Assembly: GCA_027022065.1 (NCBI GenBank)
Contig: JALVZS010000026.1
Location: forward strand, 1-14,075
Length of the DNA: 14,075 bases
Direction: 5' to 3'
DNA from: a bacterium
GTDB lineage: Bacteria > Thermosulfidibacterota > Thermosulfidibacteria > Thermosulfidibacterales > Thermosulfidibacteraceae
Notes under the pieces: generated by a model
Database searches by the model: none
The model's input: only the letters and a program-made list of their open reading frames with translations
Told to the model about the DNA's origin: nothing
Part shown: piece by piece, positions 12,173 to 14,075 of the stretch
How positions within the stretch are numbered: position 1 is the first letter of the stretch
Layout: every line of letters begins with the position of its first letter
Made by a program: the position numbers and the translations under genes

Positions 12173-14018
12173 CCTGCGGAGGGTTTTGGAAAGGTGTGCT
12201 ACGGAAGACGCTACTGTGGAGGCGCTTTGCAGGTTTCTCTCAAGGGATGAGGGCATCATTGGTGTAAGTGTGCTCTTCAAGGAGTCCAGGGACAGATACG
12301 GTGTAGCTCAAAGGTGCTGTGGAAAAATGGAGAATTTAGGTAAAGAGTTTGAAGGGATTTGTGGCACTGTGTACTTTCTTAGCCATTCCGCTGTGGAACA
12401 GAAAAAGTTTATAAGCGAGAAGCTTCCTGCTGGCAACATAGATGTGTGGGTGCACTCTTACCCTCTTTGTAGAGGGGATGTGTGCTTTGGCTGTCTTTCT
12501 TTTGTAACCTTTGACAGGGAGCCTCAGGAGTACCTGAAAGGAGTGGCAGAGGCTTTTGCCGAAGCCTTGGCCAAGATCATAATAAACAGGGAGGCATCCC
12601 GCATATTTGATATAGTTTTGAGGATCTTTGCTATTATAGATGAAGCCATATGGGTGGTGGATAAAGAGGGCAACATAGTTGAGTGCAATCCCGCAGCGGA
12701 GTATATATTTGGAGTCCCTCGCAGCGAGATAAAGGGGAAGAAGTGTTTTGAGCTTATCCACAACGACAGCAAGTTTACCCCTCTCTGCCAGAGCCTCAGG
12801 TACTCTCCCATGAATAAGACTGATTTTGTGCTAACGGTAAGGGACAGGGTGTACAACATCACGATGTACAAGTTCGTGGACGATGTGTTTGAGGAAGAGT
12901 TTGTTGTGCATGTGGCAAGAGACATAACCAAGCATGTTCAGTTCCACATGCACCTTACCCAGGCGGAAAGGGCAAAGATGATAGAAAGAGTGATCTCCAC
13001 AATATCCCATGAGCTTAACAACCCTCTAACGGGCATCATCGGATTTTCCGAGCTGCTTTTGGAAATTGAGAAGGATCCCAACAAGAAAAAGATGCTGGAG
13101 TACATAAGGGATGAGGCGATTAAGTGCTCCAGGGTGGTGCAGAATCTTTCCATACTAAGCCCCCAGAGCCACCCTCAGGTATCCACGGTGGATCTCAACA
13201 AGCTGATTTTAGATATACTTGAGCTTAAGGAGTCCTACTACAAGGAGAAGGGTATTCAAGTGGTGTTTGAGCCGGATTACAACATTCCTCAGATACAGAC
13301 CTCTTCCTATGCTGTTCAGCATACCTTTTTGAACATCCTCACCAATGCGGAGGATGCGCTTGAGGAGACTGATGGTGATAAGAAAATAATTATAAAAACA
13401 GGTGTTAAAGGGAAAGAGGTCTTTTTCAGTGTGGAAAATACGGGACCCCAGATTCCTGAGTACATCATGGACCATATATTTGAGCCCTTTTTCACTACAA
13501 AGAGGGACAGGGGAGGAACAGGTATAGGCCTCAGCGTTTCCAAGGAGCTTATAGAGAAGAGGGGAGGCAGGATAGAGGCGGAAAATACGGATATAGGGGT
13601 TAGGTTTACCGTTTACCTTCCCGTGGATAGATCCGAGCTTGCCGAAGTAGATAAAGGGCTTACCCTTGCGGGCACTAGATTCCTGGTGATTTCTTCGGAG
13701 CCCAGTTTCTCCAATATGCTACACATGTTTCTCACAACTTACGGTGCCTCTGTTTTTACGTGTAGCAGTTGTGAGGAATGTGAAAAATCCCTTATAGAAG
13801 TGTTTAGCTGGGTGATTGTGGATGCACCCTTTAACGAGAAGGATACGGTTCATGTTGTAGAGAAGCTTTTGGAGAAGAGGCCCTCTTTAAAGGGGAAGGT
13901 TATTGTTACAACCTACCAGTTTAGCGATCCAGAGGAGTACCAAAGGCTATTGGACATGGGGTGTAAAGTTCTTTTTAAGCCCTTTACTGAAGAAGAGCTT
14001 TTGGCCGAGATAGAATGA
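12144..14018 (+). CDS. Soluble PAS sensor histidine kinase with degenerate receiver domain
   Basis: The 624-residue protein has four visible parts. Residues 1-~150 are a GAF-like, cysteine-rich input region with C58-C59 and C109-x4-C114-x2-C117. Residues ~154-265 form a PAS domain (IIDEAIWVVDKEGNIVECNP). HisKA has the phospho-acceptor H289 in STISHELNNPL, followed by HATPase with the N box NILTNAEDAL and FEPFFTTK, GGTGIGLSVSKEL. Residues ~510-624 resemble a receiver: D560 (WVIVDAPF), a Thr in IVTT and K612 (LFKPFT) are kept, but the acidic pocket is SSE (517-519) instead of the usual DDE. No transmembrane helix is seen, so it is cytosolic. The TTG start has AGGGAG 7 bases upstream. No separate response regulator is in the window. 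The signal is unknown; the cysteines suggest redox or metal sensing (inference). Confidence 0.92.
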   Translation: MKQKEIRVDNLRRVLERCATEDATVEALCRFLSRDEGIIGVSVLFKESRDRYGVAQRCCGKMENLGKEFEGICGTVYFLSHSAVEQKKFISEKLPAGNIDVWVHSYPLCRGDVCFGCLSFVTFDREPQEYLKGVAEAFAEALAKIIINREASRIFDIVLRIFAIIDEAIWVVDKEGNIVECNPAAEYIFGVPRSEIKGKKCFELIHNDSKFTPLCQSLRYSPMNKTDFVLTVRDRVYNITMYKFVDDVFEEEFVVHVARDITKHVQFHMHLTQAERAKMIERVISTISHELNNPLTGIIGFSELLLEIEKDPNKKKMLEYIRDEAIKCSRVVQNLSILSPQSHPQVSTVDLNKLILDILELKESYYKEKGIQVVFEPDYNIPQIQTSSYAVQHTFLNILTNAEDALEETDGDKKIIIKTGVKGKEVFFSVENTGPQIPEYIMDHIFEPFFTTKRDRGGTGIGLSVSKELIEKRGGRIEAENTDIGVRFTVYLPVDRSELAEVDKGLTLAGTRFLVISSEPSFSNMLHMFLTTYGASVFTCSSCEECEKSLIEVFSWVIVDAPFNEKDTVHVVEKLLEKRPSLKGKVIVTTYQFSDPEEYQRLLDMGCKVLFKPFTEEELLAEIE

Positions 14019-14075
14019 AGGCGATTCTCTGCCACGATAAGGCGGACTTTGACGCATTGGCCTCCCTTGTTGCGG
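14015..14075 (+). CDS. DHH-family protein, 3' end beyond window
   Basis: Only the first 20 codons are present, starting with ATG in an ATGA overlap with the kinase stop. They read MKAILCHDKADFDALASLVA. The H-x3-DFDALAS pattern is the N-terminal metal-binding motif of DHH phosphoesterases, and this opening is typical of the DHH-CBS-tRNA nucleotidyltransferase fusions of some anaerobes and thermophiles. Which DHH subfamily it is cannot be decided from this fragment. It continues the overlapping operon that begins at 8330. Confidence 0.7.
   Translation, partial: MKAILCHDKADFDALASLVA

Noticed and set aside
12336-12931. Minus-strand open frames opposite the histidine kinase
   Set aside because: They lie inside a continuous four-domain kinase frame and show no domain of their own.
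1-14075. CRISPR array, phage or defence island, insertion sequence
   Set aside because: No regularly spaced repeats, transposase, integrase or phage structural genes are seen; the PIN pair is the only accessory-looking cassette.

Overview
The window reads as chromosomal DNA from an anaerobic, probably thermophilic bacterium. The reasons are a ferredoxin-dependent 2-oxoacid oxidoreductase, a hybrid-cluster protein with the N-terminal cysteine spacing typical of anaerobes, heavy use of AGG (Arg) and ATA (Ile) codons, strong GGAGG ribosome-binding sites and tightly overlapping genes. Sulfur- or hydrogen-using lineages near Aquificota, Thermosulfidibacterota or Thermodesulfobacteriota are my guess. 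No marker gene fixes the taxon. I found no tRNA, rRNA, CRISPR array, insertion sequence or origin, and no stretch over 300 bases lacks a gene.

Layout. Positions 1-2040 hold iorA (5' end outside the window) and iorB, the two subunits of indolepyruvate:ferredoxin oxidoreductase. After a 254-base gap with a strong promoter and a possible leader peptide comes a six-helix AmiS/UreI-family urea or amide channel (2295-2804). It converges, across a GC hairpin, on an mgtC/sapB-family gene (2842-3528, minus). A small zinc-ribbon-like gene (3588-3836, plus) converges on a two-gene minus-strand operon: a secreted protein of unknown function (4043-4837), then a 59-residue winged-helix protein (3853-4032). 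A 12-bp terminator hairpin closes both sides, and the stop codons of both genes lie in its arms.

Positions 4931-7289 (minus) carry hcp, the hybrid-cluster protein, preceded by a CRP/FNR-family regulator of HcpR type. A 14-base palindrome TTGAC-N4-GTCAA at 6602-6615 overlaps the regulator's stop codon. It is centred close to -41.5 of a predicted hcp promoter, the classic class II activator position. The regulator's open frame has no ATG, GTG or TTG where the protein should begin. A strong Shine-Dalgarno there is followed by ATA, so a non-canonical start is likely.

Divergently from the regulator, an AT-richer two-gene cassette (7439-8291) encodes a PIN-domain ribonuclease toxin with an upstream antitoxin candidate. 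It is followed by a compact plus-strand operon running to the window end: nicotinamidase, an ABC-class predicted ATPase of unknown role, a class I aminotransferase, a small membrane protein with a charged central region, a soluble cysteine-rich PAS histidine kinase with a degenerate receiver domain, and the first 20 codons of a DHH-family protein. All of these gene junctions overlap (4, 4, 19, 29 and 4 bases), which suggests translational coupling.

The best-supported functional unit is hcpR-hcp (nitrosative-stress response). The least understood are the secreted protein/winged-helix pair, the ABC-ATPase operon with its unusual kinase, and the leader in front of the amide channel.
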